Shown: positions 41,295 through 52,382, counted from the first letter of the stretch. The stretch: 64,000 bases of DNA from Rhodospirillaceae bacterium (GCA_009693785.1 SHWP01000006.1:34354-98353), one strand, 5' to 3'. Translations and numbers: made by a program. Notes: a model not told the origin generated them from the letters alone.

Positions 41295-42055
41295 CAGCAT
41301 CTGTCGCAAAGTTGTTCGATCTCACCGGCCAGCGCGCACTGATCACCGGCGCATCGCGTGGGCTCGGGTTGGGGTGTGCGGAACTGCTGGCCACTGCCGG
41401 CGCGGAAGTCATTTTGACTGGTCGCGGCGGGCCCGATTTGGATACTGCGGTTAAGGCCATTATCGCGCGCGGCGGCAAGGCGCGCAGTTGCATCTGCGAC
41501 GTGACCGACATTGAACAGATGCGCCAGGTGATTGGCGGCTTGCCCGACATCCACATTCTCGTCAACAACGCGGGCACCAACATCCCCGAACCGTTTGTCG
41601 ATGTGTCAGCCGATCACTTTGATAAAATTTTTGACATCAACGTACGCGCAGCTTTTTTTGTAGCCCAGGCCGTTGCCGCCAAAATGATGAAGGCCGCCAT
41701 CAAGGGCAGCATCATCAATATGTCATCGCAGATGGGGCACGTGGGCTCGCCCAACCGCACGGTCTATTGCGCCTCCAAGCATGCACTTGAAGGCCTGACC
41801 AAGGCCATGGCGGTTGAGTTGGCGCCCCATGGTATTCGGGTCAACGCCGTGGCGCCGACGTTCATCGAAACGCCTATGACCAAACCGATGCTCGATAAGC
41901 CGGAATTTAAAAGTTTTGTGCTCGATCACATTCCGCTGGGGCACATCGGCGAAATCAAAGACGTGGCAGCAGCGGTGCTGTTTTTGGCCGCGCCTGCATC
42001 AGCGTTGGTGACGGGGACTAGCCTTCGAGTCGATGGCGGGTGGACGGCGCAGTAG
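41291..42055 (+). CDS. Short-chain dehydrogenase/reductase (SDR)
   Basis: ALITGASRGLGLGCAELLATAGAEVILTGRG, ILVNNAGTNIPEPF, YCASKHALEGLTKAMAVELAPHGIRVNAVAPTFIETPMT. Confidence 0.94.
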   Translation: MTASVAKLFDLTGQRALITGASRGLGLGCAELLATAGAEVILTGRGGPDLDTAVKAIIARGGKARSCICDVTDIEQMRQVIGGLPDIHILVNNAGTNIPEPFVDVSADHFDKIFDINVRAAFFVAQAVAAKMMKAAIKGSIINMSSQMGHVGSPNRTVYCASKHALEGLTKAMAVELAPHGIRVNAVAPTFIETPMTKPMLDKPEFKSFVLDHIPLGHIGEIKDVAAAVLFLAAPASALVTGTSLRVDGGWTAQ

Positions 42056-42060
42056 CGCTC

Positions 42061-42645
42061 TCAGGCGTGCCCGGCGACACCCGAGAGCAGGTGCGGGCTA
42101 ACGCCAATTTTGGCCAGCACACGCTCCCACTTCTGATCGAAGTTTTCCGAGAACAATAATTCATCATCGCCGGGCACATTTAGCCAGGCGTTTTGTTTGA
42201 TCTCTTCGTCCAGTTGGCCGCGGCCCCAACCCGCGTAGCCCAGCGCCATCAGGCTTTTGCGCGGGCCCTCGCCCGAGGCGATAGCACGCAGGATTTCCGT
42301 GGTGGCGCTGAGACAAATCTCGGAGTTGACCTTCAGTGTCGCGCCCTCTTGGTGATAGTCGGCCGAATGCAGCACGAAGCCCCGTGCTGTCTCGACCGGC
42401 CCGCCACGATGAATATGAATCTTGTCACAGGGCGTCTTGGGCTCGATGCCCAACTGGTCCAGAATTTCGGGCAGCTTGATGTCCTTGAGCGGCTTGTTCA
42501 CGATCAAGCCCATGGCGCCGTCGGCGGAATGGGCACACAAATAAATCACACTACGCTCGAAACGCGGGTCGGCCATCGCCGGCATAGCGACGAGGAATTG
42601 ACCAACCAAATATCCAGAGTCCACGGGTGGTTTCTTTGCTGCCAT
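42061..42645 (-). CDS. yqgE: YqgE/AlgH family protein
   Basis: GYLVGQFLVAMPAMADPRFERSVIYLCAHSADGAMGLIVNKPL and FVLHSADYHQEGATLKVNSEICLSATTEILRAIASGEGPRKSLMALGYAGWGRGQLDEEIKQNAWL. Confidence 0.95.
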   Translation of the reverse strand: MAAKKPPVDSGYLVGQFLVAMPAMADPRFERSVIYLCAHSADGAMGLIVNKPLKDIKLPEILDQLGIEPKTPCDKIHIHRGGPVETARGFVLHSADYHQEGATLKVNSEICLSATTEILRAIASGEGPRKSLMALGYAGWGRGQLDEEIKQNAWLNVPGDDELLFSENFDQKWERVLAKIGVSPHLLSGVAGHA

Positions 42646-42712
42646 AATTGAAAAATGACCTTATCTTAGTGTCAACGCAAGACTTGACATCATCCTAAGC
42701 GAACCTTGTGAC

Positions 42713-43193
42713 ATGCCTATTCAACCGGGAGCTTTGCTTCCCGACATCAGTCTTAAAAGCACAATGAATGGCGCGGTTTACGACATTGCCATTCGGGATT
42801 TTCGCCACGGGTAAAACTGTGATTTTTGCCGTCCCCGGCGCGTATACCCCGGCCTGTTCAGCTCGCCATTTGCCAGGCTTTATCGAGCATGCCGCCGCAT
42901 TGCGCGCCAAGCACGTGGATCGTATCGCTTGCATCGCTGTGAACGATGCGTTTGTGATGGATGCCTGGGTGCGGGCCAATCATGTCAGCGATAGCATTGT
43001 CATGCTGGCCGATGGCAACGCCGAATTTACCCGTGCCGTGGGTTTAGACAGCGATGCGCGGCCCTATGGCATGGGTGTACGTTCACAACGTTATGCCATA
43101 GTGATTCAGAATGGCTGCGTGGTGAAAGTTTTCGTCGATGAGCCTGGCGCGTTCGAAGTATCTGCCGCGCATTACGTGTTAAGCCAACTTTAG
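42713..43193 (+). pseudogene. Peroxiredoxin (Prx5/AhpC-TSA type), apparently frameshifted near 42795-42815
   Basis: ATG at 42713 gives MPIQPGALLPDISLKSTMNGAVYDIAIRDFRHG then a stop; the frame of ORF 42768..43193 continues as FATGKTVIFAVPGAYTPACSARHLPGFIEHA, the peroxiredoxin active site. Confidence 0.75.
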
Positions 43194-43207
43194 GCGGCTT
43201 TGTTTGG

Positions 43208-43666
43208 TTAGCGGCGCTTCTCGGCCTCGGTGCGGGCAAGAACGTCAACACGCTCGTTCTCAATGTGGCCGTCATGCCCGCGCACCCACGTCCATTTCAT
43301 CGTGTGGAAGGCACTTAATTTATCTAGCTCTTGCCAGAGGTCGACATTCTTCACGGGCTTTTTATCGGCCGTGCGCCAATTCTTTGCTTTCCATCCATCC
43401 ATCCACTCGGTCATGCCCTTTTGCACATACTGACTATCGGTTGCGACGGTCACACGACAAGGACGCGTTAGCGCCTTAAGGCCCTCAATGACCGCCATCA
43501 TTTCCATACGGTTGTTGGTGGTGGCCGCTTCGCCGCCGCTCAATTCTTTTTCTGTGCCATTGAAACGCAGAAGTGCGGCCCAGCCACCAGGCCCCGGATT
43601 GCCCAAACAGGCCCCATCCGTGAAAAGTTCAACGTGTGCTGGCTGATCAGGTTTAGCTGAGGCCAT
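43208..43666 (-). CDS. rnhA: Ribonuclease HI
   Basis: [55 protein letters not shown]. Confidence 0.96.
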   Translation of the reverse strand: MASAKPDQPAHVELFTDGACLGNPGPGGWAALLRFNGTEKELSGGEAATTNNRMEMMAVIEGLKALTRPCRVTVATDSQYVQKGMTEWMDGWKAKNWRTADKKPVKNVDLWQELDKLSAFHTMKWTWVRGHDGHIENERVDVLARTEAEKRR

Positions 43667-44615
43667 AAGCCGAAATTTCCGTCACGCCGCGATGAAACTT
43701 GAGTTTGCGTAAGTACTCGCGCGGGTCCTTGGGCTTCACCATTGCCCCAGCCGGCGTATTCACCCAATCGTAAAGCCGCGTGAGCAAAAAGCGCATGGCC
43801 GCACCCCGGGCCAATACAGGAAACGCTTGGCGTTCGCTTGGTTCGATGGGGCGCACACTGTCATATCCGGCGAATAGACGGCTGGCCTTGGTGACATTCA
43901 ATGCGCCATCGGCTTCGAAGCACCATGCGTTTAAACAAATGGCGATGTCGTAGGCGAGAAAGTCGGTGCACGCGAAATAGAAGTCGATCAGGCCCGAGCA
44001 TTGGTTGTTCATGAAGAACACGTTGTCGGGGAACAAGTCGGCGTGAATCACGCCCGTTATCAGGTTGCGCGGCCAATCGCGCTCCAACTCATTGAGTTCC
44101 GCACCAATCATCTTCGATAAACCGGCCTCGACGTTTTCCGCAGAATCGCCAACCTTAGAATAAAGACCGCGCCAGCCCGCGAGCGATAGGTCGTTCTTGC
44201 GCTGTTGTTTGAAGGAGTTGCCTGCGATGTGCAACGTGGCCAGCGCCTTGCCCAACTCATGGCAGTGCCAGGCTTCGATGCGCCGTGGCCACATTCCATT
44301 CAGGAAAGTGATAATCGCCGCCGGGCGGCCGCACAGTGTACGCAATGACTTTCCATCGTTGGCACGGATAGGCACCGGGCATTTTACGCCAGTACGCGCT
44401 AAGTGCTCCATCAGGTCGATGAAGAACGGCAAGTCCGACGGGTTCACGCGCCGCTCGTACAGTGTGAGGATAAAGGGGCCCTTGGCGGTCTGAAGCAGAT
44501 AATTGGAATTTTCCACGCCTTCAGCGATGCCTTTGCAACCGACAACCTCGCCCACATCGTAGGACGCCATGAAGGATTTTAAGTCGTCGTCGGATACTTC
44601 TGTGTAAACCGCCAT
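43653..44615 (-). CDS. thrB: Homoserine kinase (ThrB, APH-fold)
   Basis: [68 protein letters not shown]; synteny with rnhA and ispH. Confidence 0.95.
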   Translation of the reverse strand: MAVYTEVSDDDLKSFMASYDVGEVVGCKGIAEGVENSNYLLQTAKGPFILTLYERRVNPSDLPFFIDLMEHLARTGVKCPVPIRANDGKSLRTLCGRPAAIITFLNGMWPRRIEAWHCHELGKALATLHIAGNSFKQQRKNDLSLAGWRGLYSKVGDSAENVEAGLSKMIGAELNELERDWPRNLITGVIHADLFPDNVFFMNNQCSGLIDFYFACTDFLAYDIAICLNAWCFEADGALNVTKASRLFAGYDSVRPIEPSERQAFPVLARGAAMRFLLTRLYDWVNTPAGAMVKPKDPREYLRKLKFHRGVTEISAYGLS

Positions 44616-44622
44616 CGAGGGC

Positions 44623-45576
44623 CTATGTCGTCAAGACGCGCGGCAAGCTGAACTTCACGGTTTCTTCCGTCACCGTGATCAACTCGACCATGACATCAAA
44701 TTTTTCGCGCGCAAGACTGATCACTTCCTCGACCAGCACTTCGGGCGCCGATGCGCCAGCCGTTACACCGAGGGTTGAGTTTGGCCTCACACGTATCCAC
44801 GGAATCGCCGCCGCCGTTTCCACCAGAAACGCGTCGTTACAGCCCGAACGTTGCGCCACCTCGACCAGCCGGTTGGAGTTCGATGAATTCGGCGCACCGA
44901 TCACCACAAAGGCGTCGCATTTGGGTGCAATGGCTTTGACTGCATTCTGGCGGTTGGTCGTGGCGTAGCAAATGTCTTCTTTGCGTGGCGGCGAAAGGCC
45001 AGAGAACCGCTGTTTCAGGGCTGCGATAATCTCGGCGGTGTCATCAACCGATAAGGTCGTTTGCGTGACGTAAGCAAGCGGCTTGCCCGGTGGCGGAACG
45101 ACCGTTTGGGCATCGGCCGCGGTTTCAATCAGGGTCATGGTGCCGGGCTCGACTTGGCCCATCGTGCCGATCACTTCCGGGTGGTTGCGGTGGCCAATCA
45201 GAAAAATGTGCCGCCCATCGCGCACATGTCGCTCGGCCTCCACGTGGACCTTACTCACCAACGGGCAAGTGGCGTCGATATAGGTGAGCTTGCGTGACTC
45301 GGCTTCTGCGGGAACGGACTTGGGCACACCGTGCGCCGAGAAAATAACGGGCACGCCATCAGGAACCTCGGTTAACTCGTCGACGAAAACCGCCCCTTTG
45401 GCCTTCAATGCATCAACGACATACCGGTTGTGGACAATTTCATGGCGCACGTAGACCGGCGCGCCATATTTCTCGAGCGCCCGCTCGACGACCAGGATAG
45501 CCCGATCCACGCCCGCGCAAAAACCCCGGGGCGCGGCTAAAAGAATCTTGAGGGCAGGGCGAGTCATGTCGATCAA
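44623..45576 (-). CDS. ispH: 4-hydroxy-3-methylbut-2-enyl diphosphate reductase
   Basis: [101 protein letters not shown]. Confidence 0.97.
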   Translation of the reverse strand: MIDMTRPALKILLAAPRGFCAGVDRAILVVERALEKYGAPVYVRHEIVHNRYVVDALKAKGAVFVDELTEVPDGVPVIFSAHGVPKSVPAEAESRKLTYIDATCPLVSKVHVEAERHVRDGRHIFLIGHRNHPEVIGTMGQVEPGTMTLIETAADAQTVVPPPGKPLAYVTQTTLSVDDTAEIIAALKQRFSGLSPPRKEDICYATTNRQNAVKAIAPKCDAFVVIGAPNSSNSNRLVEVAQRSGCNDAFLVETAAAIPWIRVRPNSTLGVTAGASAPEVLVEEVISLAREKFDVMVELITVTEETVKFSLPRVLTT

Positions 45577-45717
45577 AAGGGGCCATTTTTATGGTCGAGT
45601 TCGGTCTAGTGTCGTGCGACTTCACCGGATAAACTGCGGCCAGACCCAGCCCCGACGACGGCACACATAGCAAATCCACCGGGGCCATGAAAGCCACACA
45701 GCCAAAGGACCTAACCC

Positions 45718-45972
45718 ATGGCCGACGCCACGCCTGCTACCCCCATTGTCGCTCAGAAAGCGCCCTATGGAATCGATGTGGAGGCCGGTAAGACGTATTA
45801 CTGGTGTTCGTGCGGACGTAGCGCCAAGCAGCCGTTTTGCGATGGCTCGCACAAAGGCACCGGACTAACCCCAACGGCCTATACACCCGAAGCGGCTGGT
45901 AAGGCGTGGTTTTGCGGCTGCAAGGCGTCGGCGAAATCACCCATGTGCGACGGCACACACAAGAAACTTTAA
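45718..45972 (+). CDS. CDGSH iron-sulfur domain protein with two CDGSH motifs
   Basis: CSCGRSAKQPFCDGSHKGT and CGCKASAKSPMCDGTHKKL in an 84-aa protein. Confidence 0.93.
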   Translation: MADATPATPIVAQKAPYGIDVEAGKTYYWCSCGRSAKQPFCDGSHKGTGLTPTAYTPEAAGKAWFCGCKASAKSPMCDGTHKKL

Positions 45973-46017
45973 GCTCGATCTCATAAAATTTGCCCTTTAG
46001 CGCGGTTGATTCACTCC

Positions 46018-46551
46018 ATGAAGCTTTTGTCGTACGTTAATTCCACTGCCCTACTGGTTGCCTTGGCAATGGTGGTGTCTGGTTGCACGAATAAAGTTGT
46101 GCCGCCGTGTCCTCCTGTGCGCATCGATAGTACGACCGCCCAGCTAACCCAATTCAAAGAGGGGCCCGGCCGCGACATCACCGATGTCGAGTACCAAGCT
46201 GAAATCATCGCTTATCAAGGCGAATGCAAGTATTCCGACGAGGGGGTCGAGGTGCAAATGGACCTCGACTTTGTCATCGCCACGGGGGCCGCGGTCAAAA
46301 AAGGCCCAGCGTCGATCTACTACTTCGCCGCGGTGCCGCAGTTATTTCCCGATCCGGTTGGCAAGCGGGTCTTTCAACTCCGGCACGACCTAGCCTCTAG
46401 TCCGGGGGTGCGCGAGCGGACGCAAGAATCGAATATTCGTATTTTCATTCCCCTGAAGAAAGACGAACCCGGGGCTGCCTACGACGTCTATGTGGGTCTT
46501 CAACTCAACAATGAGCAGCTTGAGTACAATCGCGCCCAACGCCAACGATAG
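46018..46551 (+). CDS. Hypothetical lipoprotein
   Basis: MKLLSYVNSTALLVALAMVVSGCTNK lipobox VSGC; remainder not assigned. Start 46018 preferred over 46006. Confidence 0.8.
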   Translation: MKLLSYVNSTALLVALAMVVSGCTNKVVPPCPPVRIDSTTAQLTQFKEGPGRDITDVEYQAEIIAYQGECKYSDEGVEVQMDLDFVIATGAAVKKGPASIYYFAAVPQLFPDPVGKRVFQLRHDLASSPGVRERTQESNIRIFIPLKKDEPGAAYDVYVGLQLNNEQLEYNRAQRQR

Positions 46552-46659
46552 GCGCGGGTTGAAACAAACTTATCCACAACAATTCTCGACTTCGTGATTG
46601 ATCGGCAATTGACCCGGATGGCCGACTTCGCCAGAGTCCGCGCCATACCGTGCACCCCC

Positions 46660-46877
46660 ACGGAAGAGACCGCTCGTTGATGTGTCATCAATATTGAGCG
46701 GCGCCGAAGGAGAAACCGCCCTCGGAAACTCTCAGGCAAATGGACCGCGGGGGGATTGGTACTCTGGAAAGTAGCCGCTTGGGTCATTCCTCAAGCGTCT
46801 CACCGAAGATGTAAGCCGGGCCTGTTCAAGCAGGGACTTCCCGGTGAATCTTTCAGGTTCTCCGACAGAGGGGGGCG
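46660..46877 (+). promoter_or_regulatory. Tandem glycine riboswitch (two aptamers) upstream of gcvT
   Basis: First aptamer: GGAAGAGACCG...GCGCCGAAGGAGAAACCGCCCTCGGAAACTCTCAGGCAAATGGACCGCGGGGGG...ACTCTGGAAAGTAG; second: TCACCGAAGATGTAAGCCGGGCC...CCCGGTGAATCTTTCAGGTTCTCCGACAGAGGGGGG. Placed immediately upstream of the gcv operon. Confidence 0.95.
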
Positions 46878-46934
46878 CTCGACTGCCGGACTCTGAGTCC
46901 GCGCCGGGCGAACCCAAGATATTCGGAGAACCCA

Positions 46935-48086
46935 TTGGCCGATCCAGCCGCCGCAGACCTGAAAACCACGCCGCTTCACGCGCTGCATGTGTCCTTGGGC
47001 GCGAAGATGGTGCCGTTTGCTGGCTACAGCATGCCGGTGCAATACCCCTTGGGTGTGCTGAAGGAGCATCTGCATACCCGCGCCCAGGCAGGGCTATTCG
47101 ACGTCTCGCACATGGGACAAGCCGACCTGACAGGCGATGACGTTGCTGCTGCCCTCGAAGAACTCATCCCTGGTGATCTCAAGGCATTAGCCGCCGGCCG
47201 CATTCGCTATTCCACACTGCTGACGGAAGCGGGCGGTATTATCGACGACCTGATGGTTACGCGGCCCGCTGAGCCTGGCTCGGAAAAGCGTTTGTTTTTG
47301 GTGGTTAATGCCGCCTGCAAAGAGGGCGACTTCGATCATATCGTTCGGCGCTTAGGAAGCCGCGTGCAGCTTAAGCGCCACGAAGATCGCGCTCTTTTAG
47401 CGCTGCAAGGCCCTGCCGCCGCCGGTGTTTTGACGCGCTTCGTGCCTGCGTGCGCGGCCATGCCCTTCATGTCGAGCCGGGTCGACAGTTTCGCGCTGCC
47501 CGGCGGTGCAAAAATCGAGGTCCGCTTGTTCCGTTCCGGTTACACCGGCGAGGACGGTTACGAAATTTCCATACCCGCCGATAAAGCCGAAGCTGTGGCC
47601 AAGGCTTTGCTCGCTCAAGCCGAAGTGCAACCGATTGGCCTTGGCGCTCGCGACTCACTGCGCCTTGAAGCAGGCCTGTGCCTGTATGGCAGCGATATCG
47701 ACATCAACACGACGCCCATCGAGGCCAACCTGTCGTGGATCATCAGCAAACGCCGCAAGCTTGAAGGCGGGTTTCCGGGCGCTGGAAAAATCATCGAGCA
47801 AATCAATACGGGCACCGAGCGTTTACGTGTTGGCATCAAGCCGCTGGGCCGCGCGCCTGCCCGCGCGCATACGGAAATTCTCGATGAGCTGGGCGATAAC
47901 ATCGGCGAAATCACCAGCGGTGGCTTTGGCCCCAGCGTCAATGGCCCGGTGGCCATGGGCTACGTGAAAACTGCCTTCGCCAGCCCCGGCACCCAAGTTC
48001 AACTGGTCGTGCGCGGCCAAGCCATGCCAGCCGAAGTCGTGGCGCTGCCATTCGCGCCGCATCGTTATTTCAAGACAAAACCATAA
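46935..48086 (+). CDS. gcvT: Glycine cleavage system aminomethyltransferase T protein
   Basis: [52 protein letters not shown] start with upstream CGGAGAA; followed by gcvH. Confidence 0.96.
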   Translation: MADPAAADLKTTPLHALHVSLGAKMVPFAGYSMPVQYPLGVLKEHLHTRAQAGLFDVSHMGQADLTGDDVAAALEELIPGDLKALAAGRIRYSTLLTEAGGIIDDLMVTRPAEPGSEKRLFLVVNAACKEGDFDHIVRRLGSRVQLKRHEDRALLALQGPAAAGVLTRFVPACAAMPFMSSRVDSFALPGGAKIEVRLFRSGYTGEDGYEISIPADKAEAVAKALLAQAEVQPIGLGARDSLRLEAGLCLYGSDIDINTTPIEANLSWIISKRRKLEGGFPGAGKIIEQINTGTERLRVGIKPLGRAPARAHTEILDELGDNIGEITSGGFGPSVNGPVAMGYVKTAFASPGTQVQLVVRGQAMPAEVVALPFAPHRYFKTKP

Positions 48087-48097
48087 AGGGACTAGCC

Positions 48098-48478
48098 ATG
48101 AGCCAGCTTCGCTTCACCAAAGATCACGAATGGATCCGCGTCGACGGCGTCACCGCCACGGTTGGCATCACGACCTATGCCCAAGGCCAACTGGGCGACA
48201 TTGTGTTTGTCGAAGTCCCGGCGAAGGGCAAGGCGCTCAAGGCTGGCGGTGAGGCTGCCGTGGTGGAATCGGTGAAGGCGGCGAGCGAAGTCTATGCGCC
48301 AGCCTCGGGCGAAGTGACCGAGGGAAATGCCGCGCTGCCCAATGCACCCGAGACGGTCAACAAGGACCCGCAAGGGGCTGGATGGTTCTTCAAGATGGCA
48401 CTGTCGAACCCGGCCGAACTGAACGGCCTGATGGATCAAGCTGCTTACGACAGCTATGTCGCGAGCCTTGGTGCTTAA
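48098..48478 (+). CDS. gcvH: Glycine cleavage system H protein
   Basis: [70 protein letters not shown]: lipoyl motif ESVKA. Confidence 0.97.
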   Translation: MSQLRFTKDHEWIRVDGVTATVGITTYAQGQLGDIVFVEVPAKGKALKAGGEAAVVESVKAASEVYAPASGEVTEGNAALPNAPETVNKDPQGAGWFFKMALSNPAELNGLMDQAAYDSYVASLGA

Positions 48479-48491
48479 ACCTTAGGAGTGG

Positions 48492-49841
48492 ATGATGCGC
48501 TATTTACCCCTCAACGACGCTAACCGTGCCGACATGCTGGCGGCCATCGGTGTGAAGTCGGTGGATGATTTGTTCGCCGATATTCCCGCACCGGCCAAGG
48601 CCAAGGCGGTTTTCGATTTGTCGAACTCCATGAGTGAGATTGAAGTCGAGCGGGTGTTGTCAAATCTGGCGGCAAAAAATTTGAACGCCTCAACAGCCCC
48701 GAGTTTTCTGGGCGCAGGCAATTACCGCCACCATACGCCGGCCTCGTTGGACTACATTATTCAGCGTGGCGAGTTTTTGACGGCCTACACGCCCTATCAG
48801 CCCGAGATCAGCCAAGGCACCTTGCAAGCTATCTACGAATTCCAAACGCAAGTAGCGCTGATCACCGGCATGGAAGTGGCCAATGCCTCCATGTACGACG
48901 GGGCCACGGCATGTGCCGAGGCCGCCGCCATGGCCTGCCGCGTGGTCAAGCGCGCCAAGGCGCTAATGTCGGGCAATGTGCATCCGCACTACCGAGATGT
49001 CACCGCCACGGCGATGCGGTTCATGGATATTCAAGTGGAGTGTTTGGCGCCCGATCCCATGGGTATCGAGGATCTCGTGGGTCGCATCGGTTCTGATCTG
49101 TCTTGTGTGATCGTCCAAACGCCGGGCTTCTTCGGGCATTTGAATGACTACACCGCTCTGGCCGCCGCCTGCCACGCGGCAGGCGCGCTACTGGTCGTGT
49201 GCGTCACGGAGCCCGTATCGCTGGGCTTGCTCAAGTCGCCGGGCGCCATGGGGGCCGATATTGTCGTAGGCGAGGGGCAATCCATTGCCACGCCAACCTG
49301 CTTTGGCGGCCCGGGTGTGGGACTGTTTGCCACGCGCGAGAAGTTTATCCGGCAAATGCCTGGCCGCGTGGCTGGCGAAACGGTGGATGAGAACGGCCGC
49401 CGGGGTTGGGTGTTGACGCTCTCGACCCGCGAGCAACACATCCGCCGCGAAAAGGCGACCTCGAACATCTGCACTAACTCTGGGCTCATCGCCTTGGCGT
49501 TCTCCGTGCACATGACGTTGCTGGGTGAAGCCGGGTTCCGCCGTTTGGCCGAACTCAACCACGCGCATGCGGCGTTGTTGGCCGATAAGTTGGAACAGAT
49601 CAAAGGCGTGAAAATTTTGCCTGGAACCTTTTTCAATGAATTCGCCGTGCAGCTGAGCAAACCAGCCGCTGGCGTGGTTGAAACGTTGGCCCAGCGCAAA
49701 ATTCTCGGCGGTGTTCCGGCCTCGCGCTTTTATCCAACCTACCCAGAGCTTGAAAATGTATTGCTGCTGACGGCAACCGAAATGAATTCAGAGGGCGACA
49801 TCAATGCCTTGGCTGTGGCGCTGAAGGAGGTGCTGTCATGA
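48492..49841 (+). CDS. gcvPA: Glycine dehydrogenase (decarboxylating) subunit 1
   Basis: [32 protein letters not shown] ... [47 protein letters not shown]. Confidence 0.97.
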   Translation: MMRYLPLNDANRADMLAAIGVKSVDDLFADIPAPAKAKAVFDLSNSMSEIEVERVLSNLAAKNLNASTAPSFLGAGNYRHHTPASLDYIIQRGEFLTAYTPYQPEISQGTLQAIYEFQTQVALITGMEVANASMYDGATACAEAAAMACRVVKRAKALMSGNVHPHYRDVTATAMRFMDIQVECLAPDPMGIEDLVGRIGSDLSCVIVQTPGFFGHLNDYTALAAACHAAGALLVVCVTEPVSLGLLKSPGAMGADIVVGEGQSIATPTCFGGPGVGLFATREKFIRQMPGRVAGETVDENGRRGWVLTLSTREQHIRREKATSNICTNSGLIALAFSVHMTLLGEAGFRRLAELNHAHAALLADKLEQIKGVKILPGTFFNEFAVQLSKPAAGVVETLAQRKILGGVPASRFYPTYPELENVLLLTATEMNSEGDINALAVALKEVLS

Positions 49842-51379
49842 ACGAGCCCATGATCACCACCAGCGGCCACCGCGCCCTGCAAATCGAACAACCGTTGATT
49901 TTTGAATTGGATACGGGCGGTTCTACGGCCGTCGATTTGCCCGACCCGCCGAAGGTCCGTATGCGGCTTGGCAATCTGCGTAACGATAAAGCGATTGGTC
50001 TGCCCGGGTTATCCGAGCCGGAGGTGGTGCGCCACTACACGAGGCTGTCGCAAAAAAATTATTCCATCGACACGGGGTTTTACCCGCTGGGCTCGTGCAC
50101 CATGAAGCACAATCCGCGCTTGAACGAAAAAATGGCGCGGCTGCCAGGCTTTGCCGACATCCACCCCTTCCAGCCGCAAAGTACCGCCCAAGGGGCTTAT
50201 GAGCTGATGGATACCCTGGCCCATTGGTTGAAAACACTCACCGGCATGCCCGCCGTGGCCATGAGCCCGGCAGCGGGCGCCCATGGTGAACTGTGCGGGC
50301 TGATGTGTATTCGCTCTGCCCACGACGCCAACGGGCAAGGGTCTCGTAAACTCGTGCTGGTCCCTGAGTCCGCCCATGGCACCAACCCCGCAACAGCCGC
50401 CTTGTGCGGCTACCGGGTTGAATCCATTCCCGCCAATGCCGCCGGTCGTGTCGATGTTGCCGCGCTCAAGGCCAAGCTCGGCCCCGAGGTGGCGGCGGTG
50501 ATGATCACCAACCCCAACACCTGCGGGCTGTTTGAAACCGAATGCATTGAGATCGCCAAGGCTGTGCATGCGGCGGGTGCATATTTCTACATGGATGGCG
50601 CTAACTTCAACGCCCTGGTGGGGCGCGTGCGCATCGCCGACTTGGGTGTGGATGCCATGCACATCAACCTGCACAAAACTTTCTCCACGCCTCATGGCGG
50701 CGGCGGGCCGGGCGCGGGCCCCACGGTGCTCAGTGCCGCGCTGGCAGCTTTCGTGCCGGTGCCTTTTGTCGTCCATGACACCAAGGGTTACGGCGTGGTC
50801 GAACATGCAGGCCACGGCGCGGCCAAGCAATCCTTCGGCCGTATGAAGGGCTTTCAGGGCCAATTCGGCGTCTTTGTGCGTGCGCTCAGCTACATCCTCG
50901 CCATGGGTGTCGATGGTCTGAAACAGGCCTCGGGCGATGCAGTGCTGAACGCCAACTACCTGCGCGCCAAGTTGTCAGCCGAACTCACGCCTGCCTTCGA
51001 TGGCATTTGCATGCACGAGGTGGTGTTCGATGACGGGTTCTTGAAGAACACCGGCGTGTCCACGCTCGACGTCGCCAAGGCGCTGATCGATGAGGGCTTC
51101 CACCCCATGACCATGTACTTTCCATTAGTCGTCCATGGCGCGCTGTTGATGGAGCCGACCGAAACCGAAAGCAAAGCCACGCTCGATCAATTCATCGCCT
51201 CCATGCTGGCCCTGGCGCGCCGCGCCAAGCAAGGCGATCAAGCTGAGTGGTTCAAGGCTGCGCCGCGTTTGGCCCCAAGGCGGCGTTTGGATGAAACCCA
51301 AGCCGCGCGCAAGCCAGTGTTGCGGTGGAAGCCATCAGAGGCCACGCAGGCCGCAGCTGCGCGGCAGGCGGCGGAGTAA
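49838..51379 (+). CDS. gcvPB: Glycine dehydrogenase (decarboxylating) subunit 2
   Basis: [32 protein letters not shown] ... [25 protein letters not shown] lysine motif. ATGA overlap with gcvPA. Confidence 0.97.
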   Translation: MNEPMITTSGHRALQIEQPLIFELDTGGSTAVDLPDPPKVRMRLGNLRNDKAIGLPGLSEPEVVRHYTRLSQKNYSIDTGFYPLGSCTMKHNPRLNEKMARLPGFADIHPFQPQSTAQGAYELMDTLAHWLKTLTGMPAVAMSPAAGAHGELCGLMCIRSAHDANGQGSRKLVLVPESAHGTNPATAALCGYRVESIPANAAGRVDVAALKAKLGPEVAAVMITNPNTCGLFETECIEIAKAVHAAGAYFYMDGANFNALVGRVRIADLGVDAMHINLHKTFSTPHGGGGPGAGPTVLSAALAAFVPVPFVVHDTKGYGVVEHAGHGAAKQSFGRMKGFQGQFGVFVRALSYILAMGVDGLKQASGDAVLNANYLRAKLSAELTPAFDGICMHEVVFDDGFLKNTGVSTLDVAKALIDEGFHPMTMYFPLVVHGALLMEPTETESKATLDQFIASMLALARRAKQGDQAEWFKAAPRLAPRRRLDETQAARKPVLRWKPSEATQAAAARQAAE

Positions 51380-51391
51380 TTTGATAGTGAG

Positions 51392-51880
51392 CTAATTCAG
51401 CCGCTTGGGCAGTTCGGCGATGGCTTTCTCGACCAGGCCTTGGGCTTGAGCTGGCGAGAGGTTCTCGCGGACCAAACGCTCGGCCGCCGTCATGGCCACG
51501 TCGACAGCGAGATTACGCACTTGGGCGATGGCTTGGGCCTCGGTTTGGGCAATGCGGTCGAGTGCTTGCTGCTTGCGCCGATCGATCGCGCGCGTCAGGT
51601 CCTCTTCCGCCTCGGCGCGAATGCGCACAGCTTCTTCCTTGGCCTGCTGAATGATCTTTTCAGCTTCCGCCAAGGCGTCGCGCTGCTTGCGTTGGTACTC
51701 GGCCAGCAAGGCTTGCGCGTCCTCGCGTAGTTTGCGGGCTTCTTCGATCTGCACGCGAATGTGGCTAGCGCGGCTATCGAGCGATGCGCCAATCGCCTTC
51801 ATCGCGGGCCGGTATATCAGGGCCACGACGATCACGAAGGCAACTGACACCCAAAATTCTGGCTCGTGAAGGAATTCCAC
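51392..51880 (-). CDS. atpF: F0F1 ATP synthase subunit b
   Basis: VEFLHEPEFWVSVAFVIVVALIYRPAMKAIGASLDSRASHIRVQIEEARKLREDAQALLAEYQRKQRDALAEAEKII; GTG start at 51880. Confidence 0.93.
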   Translation of the reverse strand: MEFLHEPEFWVSVAFVIVVALIYRPAMKAIGASLDSRASHIRVQIEEARKLREDAQALLAEYQRKQRDALAEAEKIIQQAKEEAVRIRAEAEEDLTRAIDRRKQQALDRIAQTEAQAIAQVRNLAVDVAMTAAERLVRENLSPAQAQGLVEKAIAELPKRLN

Positions 51881-51890
51881 GGGGGTGCTC

Positions 51891-52382
51891 CTAGCGGGCG
51901 TCTTTGAGGGCGGCCATGACGGCGCCGTCAATTTTAGTTGCATCCAACGCCATACCTGAGAGCTTGCTCACGGCCTCGCGCGCTGTCTCGGTGGCGATGG
52001 TGCGAATGGACTCCATCGCCTCGGATTTAGCCTTGGCAATGCTGGCCTCGGCGTCGGCGATTTGCTTGGTGATCTCCGTGTTCACGGCGGCGGTCTTGTC
52101 GTCGGCGACTTTTTTCATGGCGTTGACCGCCGCGAGCAACGTATCACGGGCTTGGCCGCGCGCATTGGCCATTGCCTTCTCGTAGGTGGCAATCGCCGCA
52201 TCGGTGTCGGCTTTCAGCGCGGCAGCGCGGTCCAGGTCGTCTTGGATCAGGCGGGCGCGTTGCTCAAGTATCTCGCCAACACGAGGGATGGCGAACTTCG
52301 CGATGACCCAGTACAGGGCCAGGAAGCTCACCACCAACCAGAAGATCTGCGACGCAAACGTCGCCGGATCGAATTGCGGCAT
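51891..52382 (-). CDS. F0F1 ATP synthase subunit b'
   Basis: MPQFDPATFASQIFWLVVSFLALYWVIAKFAIPRVGEILEQRARLIQDDLDRAAALKADTDAAIATYEKAMANAR. Confidence 0.94.
   Translation of the reverse strand: MPQFDPATFASQIFWLVVSFLALYWVIAKFAIPRVGEILEQRARLIQDDLDRAAALKADTDAAIATYEKAMANARGQARDTLLAAVNAMKKVADDKTAAVNTEITKQIADAEASIAKAKSEAMESIRTIATETAREAVSKLSGMALDATKIDGAVMAALKDAR

Noticed and set aside
50009-50863. 284-aa minus-strand ORF antisense to gcvPB
   Set aside because: Shadow ORF of a confidently identified gene.
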